Positions 43,017-50,441 of a stretch of DNA of 50,441 nucleotides are shown here, piece by piece; positions within the stretch are counted from its first letter, which is position 1; each line of letters starts with the position of its first letter. Below the pieces are notes generated by a model. It saw nothing but the letters and a program-made list of their open reading frames with translations, was not told where the DNA came from and did not search any database. A program made the translations under genes and the position numbers. The stretch covers positions 1 to 50,441 of the forward strand of contig NZ_JAHKPN010000053.1 of NCBI RefSeq assembly GCF_018860545.1, in the 5' to 3' direction. The stretch is from Winogradskyella psychrotolerans. Lineage in GTDB: Bacteria; Bacteroidota; Bacteroidia; Flavobacteriales; Flavobacteriaceae.

Positions 43017-43953
43017 TATTAATATTTAATTTTAATAGCTGTCCAAATCTAAGATCGCATCCTTCAGTTTTGAATTTTTGTGTACCAGAATGATGATGAA
43101 ATGTAATTTCACCAAAGTAAATTTGCCCTTTTACAGCATAAAAGTCAACTCTTGAATAAATAAAGTCTTTAGCTATTTTTTCAGCTAAACCCTTCATTTT
43201 CTCAAACAATTTTGGCTTTGCTTCTAACTCTCCATTTTCGTATTGCCATACACATGGAATAAAATCCCAATTAGGGTCATATAAATTTCTCCTGCGGTCT
43301 CCAAAACGAGCAATATCTACGTGTACAAAAGCTAATTTACCATTAAAACAATGGAATTTATAATCGTTTGGAATTTCACCATTTTCAGTTGTCAAAAGTT
43401 CTTCTACAATTATTCTTGGTTCAATATTTTTATATTGCCATTCTCTTGTTGAATAGTAAAAATTTTCTTTTAAGCTGCGTTTAAATGCTTTTTGTACTTG
43501 CTTCCAATCTACGGAAGATTTATTTTTAACAATAACATAGCCACCACTGTCATGATTGTTTTTTATAATAAAACTTGTATCAGGTAAATTTTCAGGTTTA
43601 ATATCGTCTGCATTTTTTGTGTGATATATTAGTGGAATTAAATATTGGTCTCCAATTTTTTCAGATATATATGATCGGACTGTGTATTTATCTGCGACTC
43701 GGGTATGCAAATTTGTTCTATCATATAATTTTAACCAAGTAATTTTTTCATTTAAAGTCTGAGGATTATTTAGGTCGATAGAGTAGCCCATATATTTTTT
43801 GAAATACCATTCTATAAACAGCTTGTCTGGGATAAGTTTTATTCCAAATTCATATAGCTTGTAGAAAGGTCTCAGTAAATTATAGCCCAAGTCAGAATTT
43901 CGATATAAATTTGAAATTCTACTTCTAATGGTTTTTTTCTTTAAATAGCTCAT
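43009..43953 (-). CDS. TupA-type ATP-grasp protein
   Basis: The 314-residue protein matches the ATPgrasp_TupA pattern: 'MGYSIDLNNPQTLNEKITWLKL', 'VADKYTVRSYI', 'PDTSFIIKNNHDSGG', 'IVEELL...PNDYKFHCFNGKLAFV', 'RRNLYDPNWDF' and the metal-binding end 'YSRVDFYAVKGQIYFGEITFHHHSG'. Relatives sit in teichuronopeptide, capsule and LPS loci and may join amino acids or other amines to uronic acids. It overlaps the GT4 gene downstream (8 nt) and the acetyltransferase gene upstream (29 nt), so all three are translated as a block. Confidence 0.9.
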   Translation of the reverse strand: MSYLKKKTIRSRISNLYRNSDLGYNLLRPFYKLYEFGIKLIPDKLFIEWYFKKYMGYSIDLNNPQTLNEKITWLKLYDRTNLHTRVADKYTVRSYISEKIGDQYLIPLIYHTKNADDIKPENLPDTSFIIKNNHDSGGYVIVKNKSSVDWKQVQKAFKRSLKENFYYSTREWQYKNIEPRIIVEELLTTENGEIPNDYKFHCFNGKLAFVHVDIARFGDRRRNLYDPNWDFIPCVWQYENGELEAKPKLFEKMKGLAEKIAKDFIYSRVDFYAVKGQIYFGEITFHHHSGTQKFKTEGCDLRFGQLLKLNINNG

Positions 43954-44527
43954 GCCTTATTAATTTTGTTATGTCTACACTGCCTAATACTTTAGCTGGT
44001 ATTCCAGCTATGATTGTATGTTCTTCCTCAAATGACTTATTTACTACAGCATTAGCACCTATAGCTGTATTGTTAGGTATCCTAATATTTCCAAATATTT
44101 TAGCGCCTGGAGCTATGTATACGTTGTCACCCAAAATTGGACCTTGAATTTCACCACCAGAAGCACCAATATTGACACAAGCATGTATTCTACAATTAGC
44201 ACCAATCCTAGTCGTATAATTAATTATTATCGTGCCATAATGTACTATTGACAGTCCTGGGCCAAAAATATTGATTGGAATAGAAAAATTAAGTTTCACA
44301 GACATTGACCTATAACGATATTTCAGATATACTATGTATAATTTGTATAGGCCTTTATTTTTGCAATTAACATAATATTCTAGTTTCCTCATTAATCTTT
44401 GAAAACGCCAAATAGGATTTGGCAAAAGTAAGTTTTTTACTTTACTCAATACGTTATCGTTATTAATCTCTAAAGCAATACGGTCACGTTCCAAATAATT
44501 ACTATAATCAATCTTATTTTGTATCAT
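43925..44527 (-). CDS. Serine-acetyltransferase-like hexapeptide acyltransferase
   Basis: The 200-residue protein has an N-terminal helical part (1-85) and then a left-handed beta-helix built from hexapeptides. 'FGPGLSIVHYGTIIIN', 'GANCRIHACVNIGASGG', 'LGDNVYIAPGAKIFGNIRIPNNTAIGANAVVNKSF' and 'IIAGIPAKVLG' are seen; the active His is probably that of 'SIVHYG'. It resembles CysE/SAT-like enzymes used in polysaccharide loci for O- or N-acetylation, rather than PglD, which carries an N-terminal Rossmann-like part. It is 31 nt downstream of the flippase gene. Confidence 0.88.
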   Translation of the reverse strand: MIQNKIDYSNYLERDRIALEINNDNVLSKVKNLLLPNPIWRFQRLMRKLEYYVNCKNKGLYKLYIVYLKYRYRSMSVKLNFSIPINIFGPGLSIVHYGTIIINYTTRIGANCRIHACVNIGASGGEIQGPILGDNVYIAPGAKIFGNIRIPNNTAIGANAVVNKSFEEEHTIIAGIPAKVLGSVDITKLIRHELFKEKNH

Positions 44528-44558
44528 TTATTTTATACATCATTAATTTAAATTTAAA

Positions 44559-46106
44559 CTAATTTAGTTTAAAGGTCGTTTTCAATAGGATTTTTATGCG
44601 TGTCCAAAATATTCTAAAACTTTTATTAAAAATGTATAAAAGTGCACCGTAGATAAAAATAATGAATAAACTTACTTTAAAACTATATATAACCCAATTT
44701 AAAAAATTCATGTCATACTCTCGAGATATAAAATGATTAATACAAAAATCTACAAATAAACAAGATAATACGAAGCTTATCAGTATAGATGTCAATCCTT
44801 TCCAATAAATTAAAACACTTTTTTCAAAACCGTGTTTAAATAAATAATACGGTTTCCATAAAATACCAATAATAAAAAGACTACTTACTGTCCCTGCTAC
44901 AATTCCAGAGATACCGTAGAAGCTACCTAGAGTAAAAGAAACAATTAAATTTATTGCGGCTTCAGATATAGCAGCCCATATATCAGAATACAAACCGTAG
45001 GCGTTCTTAAAGCGATTTATAGTTGCCGTTATTTGCATCATGAAAAAATTAGAAATAAATAAAATAAGAATAATTTTTGAAAGCACATATTTTTCACCCA
45101 ACCAAAGTAAAATTAGTTCATCCATGGTATAATAAATTGCTAAACTAAAAAAGCCAGCAATAAAAAATTGAATTGAAACCAGTTCCCAAAATACTTTATT
45201 CACATTATCTTTATCATCTTCAGCAATTAGGTTCCCGACCGCAGAGCCAGTGCCAGCAAAGGCCATCATGATAAGACTATTTAATTTAGAAAACACCAAA
45301 AAATAATTACCGAAAAGTGCTACACTTTGCAAATTAATTAACCCATAAATTAATAAGTTGTCTGTTCCACTCTTAACGAAGTCGCTCATTTTATGAAAAA
45401 AGACTTGTTTTACTTTTTTTATAATCTCTGGATATTCTTTGATAACGGATGATTTTCCATTATAATGGATCATAAGCCATGGGTAAGTCTGTGATATCTT
45501 TCGTCTAAGTAATACACTATAAATGATGCTGAAGATAAGTTCTAAAATGATATATAAATAAAAATTTTTGTAATAAAGAACTATAATAACCTGTAGTAAT
45601 ACACGTACGATATGAAAGCTTTGAAAATACTTCTGAATTATATACCCTTTTTGATCGGCACCAAATAAACTAGCATGATAGTTTACAAAATAAGCTAAGA
45701 GTGTTGAGATCATTAAAGCGTAAAACACAAAATAAATTAGAAATAATGAAAACTTAGTGTCAGAAAATATCCATGGAAAAAATAGGGAAATAATTATACC
45801 TACAGCAAGTATGGATGTACCAATTTTTTTATAAAGTACACCTAATAATGCTATAATTTTATTTATTTCCTTTTGGTTGTTGGTATATAAGGGTTTATAT
45901 AAAGTAAAACCTATTGCAGTTCCTATACCTAATTCTGCTAAATTTAAAAAACCGAGAATACTTCTTAAAGTTGATTCTAAACCAATAAAGTCATCACCTA
46001 GTTCATCTAAGAAAATTTTTCTAGAAAAAAATTGAATAAAAATTGAAATGGTGAAAAAAAACACACCAACCTTTGCGTTTTTTAAAGATTTGGAGACTCT
46101 AGACAT
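44559..46106 (-). CDS. Wzx-type oligosaccharide flippase
   Basis: The 515-residue protein has about 12 to 14 membrane helices over its whole length and the MOP-superfamily plan. The first helix pair is followed by 'FFSRKIFLDELGDDFIGLESTLRSILGFLNLAELGIGTAIGF', whose pattern is typical for polysaccharide flippases. 'DNLLIYGLINLQSVALFGNYFL' and 'TATINRFKNAYGLY' mark the second half. It carries lipid-linked repeat units across the inner membrane. It is the first gene of the minus-strand assembly unit. A Wzy polymerase with a large periplasmic loop is not seen anywhere in the locus. Confidence 0.92.
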   Translation of the reverse strand: MSRVSKSLKNAKVGVFFFTISIFIQFFSRKIFLDELGDDFIGLESTLRSILGFLNLAELGIGTAIGFTLYKPLYTNNQKEINKIIALLGVLYKKIGTSILAVGIIISLFFPWIFSDTKFSLFLIYFVFYALMISTLLAYFVNYHASLFGADQKGYIIQKYFQSFHIVRVLLQVIIVLYYKNFYLYIILELIFSIIYSVLLRRKISQTYPWLMIHYNGKSSVIKEYPEIIKKVKQVFFHKMSDFVKSGTDNLLIYGLINLQSVALFGNYFLVFSKLNSLIMMAFAGTGSAVGNLIAEDDKDNVNKVFWELVSIQFFIAGFFSLAIYYTMDELILLWLGEKYVLSKIILILFISNFFMMQITATINRFKNAYGLYSDIWAAISEAAINLIVSFTLGSFYGISGIVAGTVSSLFIIGILWKPYYLFKHGFEKSVLIYWKGLTSILISFVLSCLFVDFCINHFISREYDMNFLNWVIYSFKVSLFIIFIYGALLYIFNKSFRIFWTRIKILLKTTFKLN

Positions 46107-46547
46107 TTTATTTTTTTTTCAATAAGCTATAAGAAAAATTAACCATATAGTTTTATATACGAAGTTAATAGGTTGCTAATATTAGAAAATGAAACTATAA
46201 TGTTGAATTTTTTTGTCAATTAACAATTATAGACGTCGAATGTACAATTCCACATCTTTTTCGAGGTTAAATTTTCGTATTTCTAAGTTTTTCTAAGAAT
46301 TTATTCTTAGTCTCTATATTTTGTTCTGTAAGAAAAAAATGTATTTAGTTAAAGTTGACATTGATATAATCCTTATCTCGTTTATTAGCGTAAATACAAG
46401 TGTTAAATGCAAAGATTATAAAATAATAAGTTTAATCTTACTTTTATGAACATTTCATCGAATTTTATTGCGTTTAATATTTTTAATCGGAATATTTTCA
46501 TTTTATTGTACATGCCCTAATAAGTCTAACTGAACAAATAAACCATT
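46107..46547. other. Divergent intergenic region between the flippase and the secreted lyase-like gene
   Basis: No gene is visible in 441 nt. It is strongly A/T-rich and includes the hairpin CTAAGAATTTATTCTTAG (46294-46311). It must hold the promoters for the flippase unit and the secreted protein. I saw no exact TAnnTTTG match with a good -33 partner for either. Confidence 0.5.
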
Positions 46548-49500
46548 ATGCCCCTAAAAAAAATACAAAAGTATACTAAAAAACTATTATTAATTTTATT
46601 TCTAACTTTTAGCTTTCTATGTATTAGTGCTCAGCAGCAATTGGCATTCCCTACAGCTATGGGTGCAGGTGCGTACTCTACAGGTGGAAGAGGTGGGGAA
46701 GTAGTTCATGTCACAAATTTAAATGACAGTGGTGTTGGATCTTTTAGATGGGCATTAACAGACGCTTCTAACAAAGGAGTAAGTAGAACTATCGTTTTTG
46801 ATGTAAGTGGTGTTATAGAATTACAATCAAATATATATGCAAGTAATGGTCCTGGAGACGAAGGTGGTTATGCTGATGGTATAACAATAGCTGGTCAGAC
46901 TGCTCCTGAGGGAGGTATAACAATTACAGGTGGTAAAATATTTTTAATAGCTATTGATGATGTTGTAATTAGGTATGTTAAGTTTAGGTCGACAACCAAT
47001 GTTTCTGGATGCTTACAATCACAAGACGCAAACAATGTTATCTTTGATCATTTATCGGGCAGTCATGTTGAGAGTGCAGAAGTTACCTTTAGTATGGTAT
47101 CTAATAATGAAAATATCGAAGCATCTGGTAAGACAATTCAAAATTGTTTAATATATGATTCAGGGTTAGGGTTTATAATAGGAGATACAACTCCACCTAA
47201 TGATTCTCACAACGAAGAATACACTATTATAAATAACCTTTTTGTAAATGTAGGTCACAGGTCTCCTGGAAAAATAGGAGGAGCTGTAAGGTTAGATATT
47301 ATAAATAATACAGTTCATAATTGGTTTGCTCGGTTAATTAGATTAGATGATTGGTCATATACACTCAACCATATTGGTAATTATTATTCGACAGGAGGAA
47401 GAAGCACACAGTTAGCAAATACAGCTTATTTTGGAACAAATAATGGAGCGATATATGATAATGATAATTATTTAGACTCTAATTTTACGGGTTATGAATG
47501 GACTGATTTCTCACAGCCGAGAGTAGATCCGTTGCCAGAATCAAGTTTCGTAAGTACTGCTTTTAACTTTAATAATTCTGAGACTTTAAATATCAGAACT
47601 TCTTTAGATTTAAAAACTGAAGTTTTACCTTATGTTGGATCTTATAAATACATTAACGATAATGGAGTAGTCATTGAGGATAGAGACATAATTGATTCTT
47701 CTGCTATTAATAAAGCACTAACAGAATTTCAAGGAGATACTTCTGAGGACGTTACTTATGATATTACAATTCCCGAAATACCTACTTCATATAATACTAG
47801 ACCATCTAGCTTTTATCAAAGTAACCCTAATATACCTGAAGCTTATTTAGTAAATAGAGGTATAGAAGGCAGTGTAACTATTCATAATCAAATACAACCA
47901 TCAGGTTATACATTATTAGAAGAATATCTAAATGGGGTAGATAATGATGTTTCGGCAGTTGCCATAGGTGTCGAGAGCATAGCAGTAACTCCAAGTACTG
48001 CAGAACTTATAATAACCGATAGCCTACAATTAACAGCAACATTTACACCATCAAATGCCACTAATCAAGAAGGCACATGGACATCCGGAGATGAAGACAT
48101 TGCAATTGTAGATGCTAATGGTCTTGTAACACCTATTTCTATAGGTGAGGTCACCATAACATTTACAACAGATGATGGGGACTTTACGGACACCTCCGAA
48201 ATAACGGTTTTTCCTGAAGCGCTCGATCCGAGCGCAGGTGTTGACCAACAGATTTGTGAAGGTGAAAGCACCACACTAACAGCGAGTGGTGGGACAAGTT
48301 ACGTTTGGAGCACAGGTGAAACTTCCGAGAGTATTGAAGTTACACCTGAGGAAACTACGTCTTTTATAGTTACAGTTTCTGATGATTTTGAGCAGTCAGA
48401 AGATGTTAGTGTAACAGTTACTGTAAACCCTATTCCAGCTGCAAATGCCGGAGAAGATCAATCTATATGTGAAGGTAGTTCGACTATTTTAACAGCGACA
48501 GGTGGAACGTCATACTTATGGAGTACTGGTGATACAACTGCTTCAATAGAAGTGAGTCCAACTTATGAAACAACTTATAGTGTTGAAGTAAGTAATGATT
48601 ATTGTTCAAGTTCAGATGATGTCACAATTTATGTAAATACGGCACCAGAAATTTTGATATCTGAGAATATTGTGATTATGGAAGGGGAATCAACGACGCT
48701 TACAGTTAGTGGTGGTGAAACTTACGCATGGAGTACAGGTGAAACTACTGAATCAATTTCAGTAAATCCAATTAATACAACAACTTATTCGGTGAGTGCT
48801 AATGGACCAAATGGTTGTTTAAATAGTGCAGAGGTTACTGTAACCGTAATTCCAGAGCTTATAGCCATTGCTGGAGGGGATGAATCAATTTGTAGTGGTG
48901 AGACCATCACTTTATCTGCGTCAGGAGGATCTAATTACATATGGAATACTGGATATTTAGGTTCAGAATTAACCGTTAGTCCAACAGAGACAACAACCTA
49001 CACAGTTACTGTAGAAAATGAATTTGGTTATTCCGATACTGATGACGTTACCGTTTTTGTAAATGATTTACCAAATATTTCAATTAACGAAGATCTTTTT
49101 GTGTTGAATGGCAATTCTGTAACGCTTACCGCGACTGGCGGAAACACTTACTCGTGGAGTACAGGTGAATCTACTTCAGAAATTACCGTTAGTCCAGATG
49201 TGACAACGACATATACTGTTACAGGATTTTCGGAAGCAGGCTGTCAAAGTGTAGCTGAAGTGGTTGTCACTGTGGTTGAAGATTTAGTGGCCAATGCCGG
49301 AAATGATATTACAATTTGTCTCGGTGAAAGTGTTACATTAAATGCATCAGGAGGAATAACTTACACATGGAGTACAGGTGATACAGGAGCAACACAAACA
49401 TTTTCACCAACAGAAACTACGACTTACACAGTTACAGTAACAGATGGGTTTGGAAATTCGGATACAGATGATGTTACGATTACAGTAAACTCTCTTCCCA

Positions 49501-50441
49501 TAGCATTTGCTGGTGAAGATAAAACAATATGTCAAGGTGAATCAGTTGAGCTTGTAGCAGAAGGTGGAGATTCTTACTTATGGAGTACTGGTGAAACAAC
49601 TACAGCAATAAATGTAAACCCTAATGAAGATACCATTTATACAGTTGAAGTGTTTGCAAATGATTGTTCTGCTACGGATGATGTTGCCGTGTTTGTTATG
49701 GCTGCACCAGAGTTAATTGTGAGTGATGCGATGACAATTGTTTCAGGGAGTTCAACTATAATTGAAGCATCAGGGGCTGATTCTTATGTATGGTCTACTG
49801 GTGAAACTACTAGTGCAGTAGAAGTTAATCCTATAGAAACAACGACGTATTCTGTAACAGGTTTTTCTTTTAATAGTTGTCAAATTACTAAAGAAATTAC
49901 AGTGACTGTAATAGCGGAAGTTCTTGCAGATGCAGGTGATGATGTTTCAATATGTAGTGGTGAAAGTGTGACATTAATAGCTTCGGGTGGACCTGAATTT
50001 TTCTGGGATACAGGAGATACAAGTGCTTCGGTAACTGTGAGTCCTATAGAAACAACGACTTATACAGTGACCGTAACGGATAATTTTGGTAACTCGGATA
50101 CTGATAGTGTAATAGTGACAGTTAATGACTTACCAAGTTTAACCTTATCGGAAGATGTAACTATAACTGAAGGGGAAATCGTTAACCTTGCTGCTAGTGG
50201 TGCAGAAACTTATCAATGGAGTACAGGTGATACTTCAAGTACTATTTCGGTAAGTCCAATAGAAACAACAATTTACACGGTTACAGGTTACTCAGTAACA
50301 GGTTGTGAAGTTACTGAACAAGTTACAGTAAGTGTTGTTGTAGACGTTATCGCTGATGCAGGAAATGATGTTTCAATATGTAATGGTGAAAACGTAACGT
50401 TAACGGCTATTGGTGGTGGTGATTATACTTGGAATACAGGA
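46548..50441 (+). CDS. Secreted PL1-like pectate-lyase/beta-helix protein with Big_2 and Ig-like repeats (3' end outside window)
   Basis: The frame is open from the ATG at 46548 to the last base (1298 codons, no stop). Residues 1 to about 29 are a signal peptide (basic start, 'LLLILFLTFSFLCISAQ'). Residues 31 to about 465 are a PL1-like parallel beta-helix: 'AFPTAMGAGAYSTGGRGGEV', 'NLNDSGVGSFRWALTD', 'ITIAGQTAPEGG', 'VIRYVKFR', 'GHRSPGKIGG' and the closing 'LLEEYLNG'. Residues 471-557 form a Big_2 domain ('VESIAVTPSTAELII'). From about residue 560, eleven Ig-like repeats with 'WSTG' cores follow. The 'DHCSVSWSTDE'-type Ca-site motif of PL1 enzymes is here 'DHLSGSHVESAEV', so activity is uncertain. 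Type IX secretion is expected; the C-terminal signal lies beyond the window. Confidence 0.9.
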   Translation, partial: MPLKKIQKYTKKLLLILFLTFSFLCISAQQQLAFPTAMGAGAYSTGGRGGEVVHVTNLNDSGVGSFRWALTDASNKGVSRTIVFDVSGVIELQSNIYASNGPGDEGGYADGITIAGQTAPEGGITITGGKIFLIAIDDVVIRYVKFRSTTNVSGCLQSQDANNVIFDHLSGSHVESAEVTFSMVSNNENIEASGKTIQNCLIYDSGLGFIIGDTTPPNDSHNEEYTIINNLFVNVGHRSPGKIGGAVRLDIINNTVHNWFARLIRLDDWSYTLNHIGNYYSTGGRSTQLANTAYFGTNNGAIYDNDNYLDSNFTGYEWTDFSQPRVDPLPESSFVSTAFNFNNSETLNIRTSLDLKTEVLPYVGSYKYINDNGVVIEDRDIIDSSAINKALTEFQGDTSEDVTYDITIPEIPTSYNTRPSSFYQSNPNIPEAYLVNRGIEGSVTIHNQIQPSGYTLLEEYLNGVDNDVSAVAIGVESIAVTPSTAELIITDSLQLTATFTPSNATNQEGTWTSGDEDIAIVDANGLVTPISIGEVTITFTTDDGDFTDTSEITVFPEALDPSAGVDQQICEGESTTLTASGGTSYVWSTGETSESIEVTPEETTSFIVTVSDDFEQSEDVSVTVTVNPIPAANAGEDQSICEGSSTILTATGGTSYLWSTGDTTASIEVSPTYETTYSVEVSNDYCSSSDDVTIYVNTAPEILISENIVIMEGESTTLTVSGGETYAWSTGETTESISVNPINTTTYSVSANGPNGCLNSAEVTVTVIPELIAIAGGDESICSGETITLSASGGSNYIWNTGYLGSELTVSPTETTTYTVTVENEFGYSDTDDVTVFVNDLPNISINEDLFVLNGNSVTLTATGGNTYSWSTGESTSEITVSPDVTTTYTVTGFSEAGCQSVAEVVVTVVEDLVANAGNDITICLGESVTLNASGGITYTWSTGDTGATQTFSPTETTTYTVTVTDGFGNSDTDDVTITVNSLPIAFAGEDKTICQGESVELVAEGGDSYLWSTGETTTAINVNPNEDTIYTVEVFANDCSATDDVAVFVMAAPELIVSDAMTIVSGSSTIIEASGADSYVWSTGETTSAVEVNPIETTTYSVTGFSFNSCQITKEITVTVIAEVLADAGDDVSICSGESVTLIASGGPEFFWDTGDTSASVTVSPIETTTYTVTVTDNFGNSDTDSVIVTVNDLPSLTLSEDVTITEGEIVNLAASGAETYQWSTGDTSSTISVSPIETTIYTVTGYSVTGCEVTEQVTVSVVVDVIADAGNDVSICNGENVTLTAIGGGDYTWNTG
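48226..50441 (+). repeat. Eleven Ig-like coding repeats arranged in a 1062-bp higher-order unit
   Basis: Single repeats are about 210 nt. Two kinds alternate. A begins 'AGxDxxICxGE'; B lacks that Cys and has a Cys near its end. The order is A-A-B-A-B, A-A-B-A-B, A(cut). The Cys codons of the IC motif lie at 48255, 49317 and 50379 (first A), 48468 and 49530 (second A), and 48891 and 49953 (third A), so the five-domain unit repeats at exactly 1062 bp each time. The copies are well diverged at base level. Confidence 0.85.

Noticed and set aside
46294..46311. CTAAGAATTTATTCTTAG as a terminator of an upstream gene
   Set aside because: No gene on either strand ends here and no T tract directly follows the stem; the surrounding genes point away from it.
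48051..48274. Two minus-strand open frames inside the Ig-repeat gene
   Set aside because: They lie opposite the long plus-strand frame with its clear Ig-like domains and repeat period, and their own sequences show no domain. They are shadows.
48226..50441. A CRISPR-like or non-coding tandem array at the window end
   Set aside because: The repeats are about 210 nt, keep the reading frame throughout, vary at third positions and encode Ig-like domains; there are no short identical direct repeats with unique spacers.

Overview
The window comes from a low-GC member of the Bacteroidota, most likely a marine Flavobacteriaceae. The evidence is the AT-rich codon use, several -7 boxes of the TAnnTTTG type, LytTR regulators, many small lipoproteins, DUF3857, DUF6515 and TupA-type ATP-grasp proteins, and a secreted beta-helix protein with a long Ig-like tail of the kind exported by the type IX system. 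No rRNA, tRNA, CRISPR array, transposase or prophage was recognised. Most of the window is ordinary chromosome; the last 23 kb is a surface-polysaccharide locus.

Region 1 (1-8.7 kb) holds envelope and regulatory genes: the end of a TolC-like efflux protein; a doxX / LytS-type kinase / LytTR response regulator operon; two small exported proteins (an EF-hand lipoprotein and a DUF6515 protein); a divergent HxlR regulator and VOC protein; two unknown small proteins; and a membrane-anchored LytTR regulator followed by a lipoprotein with an erythromycin-esterase/ChaN-like look. Three promoters around the two-component system share motifs spaced 21 bp apart at a fixed distance from the -7 box, which looks like an uncharacterised regulon (see findings).

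Region 2 (8.7-27.3 kb) is housekeeping: two overlapping DUF3857/transglutaminase-like genes (the second without the catalytic Cys), ychF, a membrane glycosyltransferase-like protein, a SRPBCC protein, parE - small membrane protein - parC, a lipoprotein, an XRE regulator divergent from an M14 carboxypeptidase with palindromic operator-like sites at both promoters, an Lrp/AsnC regulator, a DinB-fold protein, aroB and proline dehydrogenase.

Region 3 (27.5-46.1 kb) is a Wzx/Wza/Wzc-type polysaccharide locus, nearly all on the minus strand: polysaccharide deacetylase, Wzc-like tyrosine kinase, Wza-like export lipoprotein, FlaA1/PglF-type dehydratase, PglE-type aminotransferase, then a plus-strand ATP-grasp/HAD pair, then PglC-like sugar-phosphate transferase, PglA-like GT4, asparagine-synthase-like amidotransferase, two more GT4 enzymes, a TupA-type ATP-grasp protein, a hexapeptide acetyltransferase and a Wzx flippase. 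Enzymes for a 4-amino-4,6-dideoxy sugar are present, but no PglD-like acetyltransferase and no Wzy polymerase is visible.

Region 4 (46.5 kb to the end) is an open-ended gene of at least 1298 codons. It encodes a signal peptide, a PL1-like pectate-lyase beta-helix, a Big_2 domain and then eleven Ig-like repeats arranged as a five-domain super-unit with an exact 1062-bp period.
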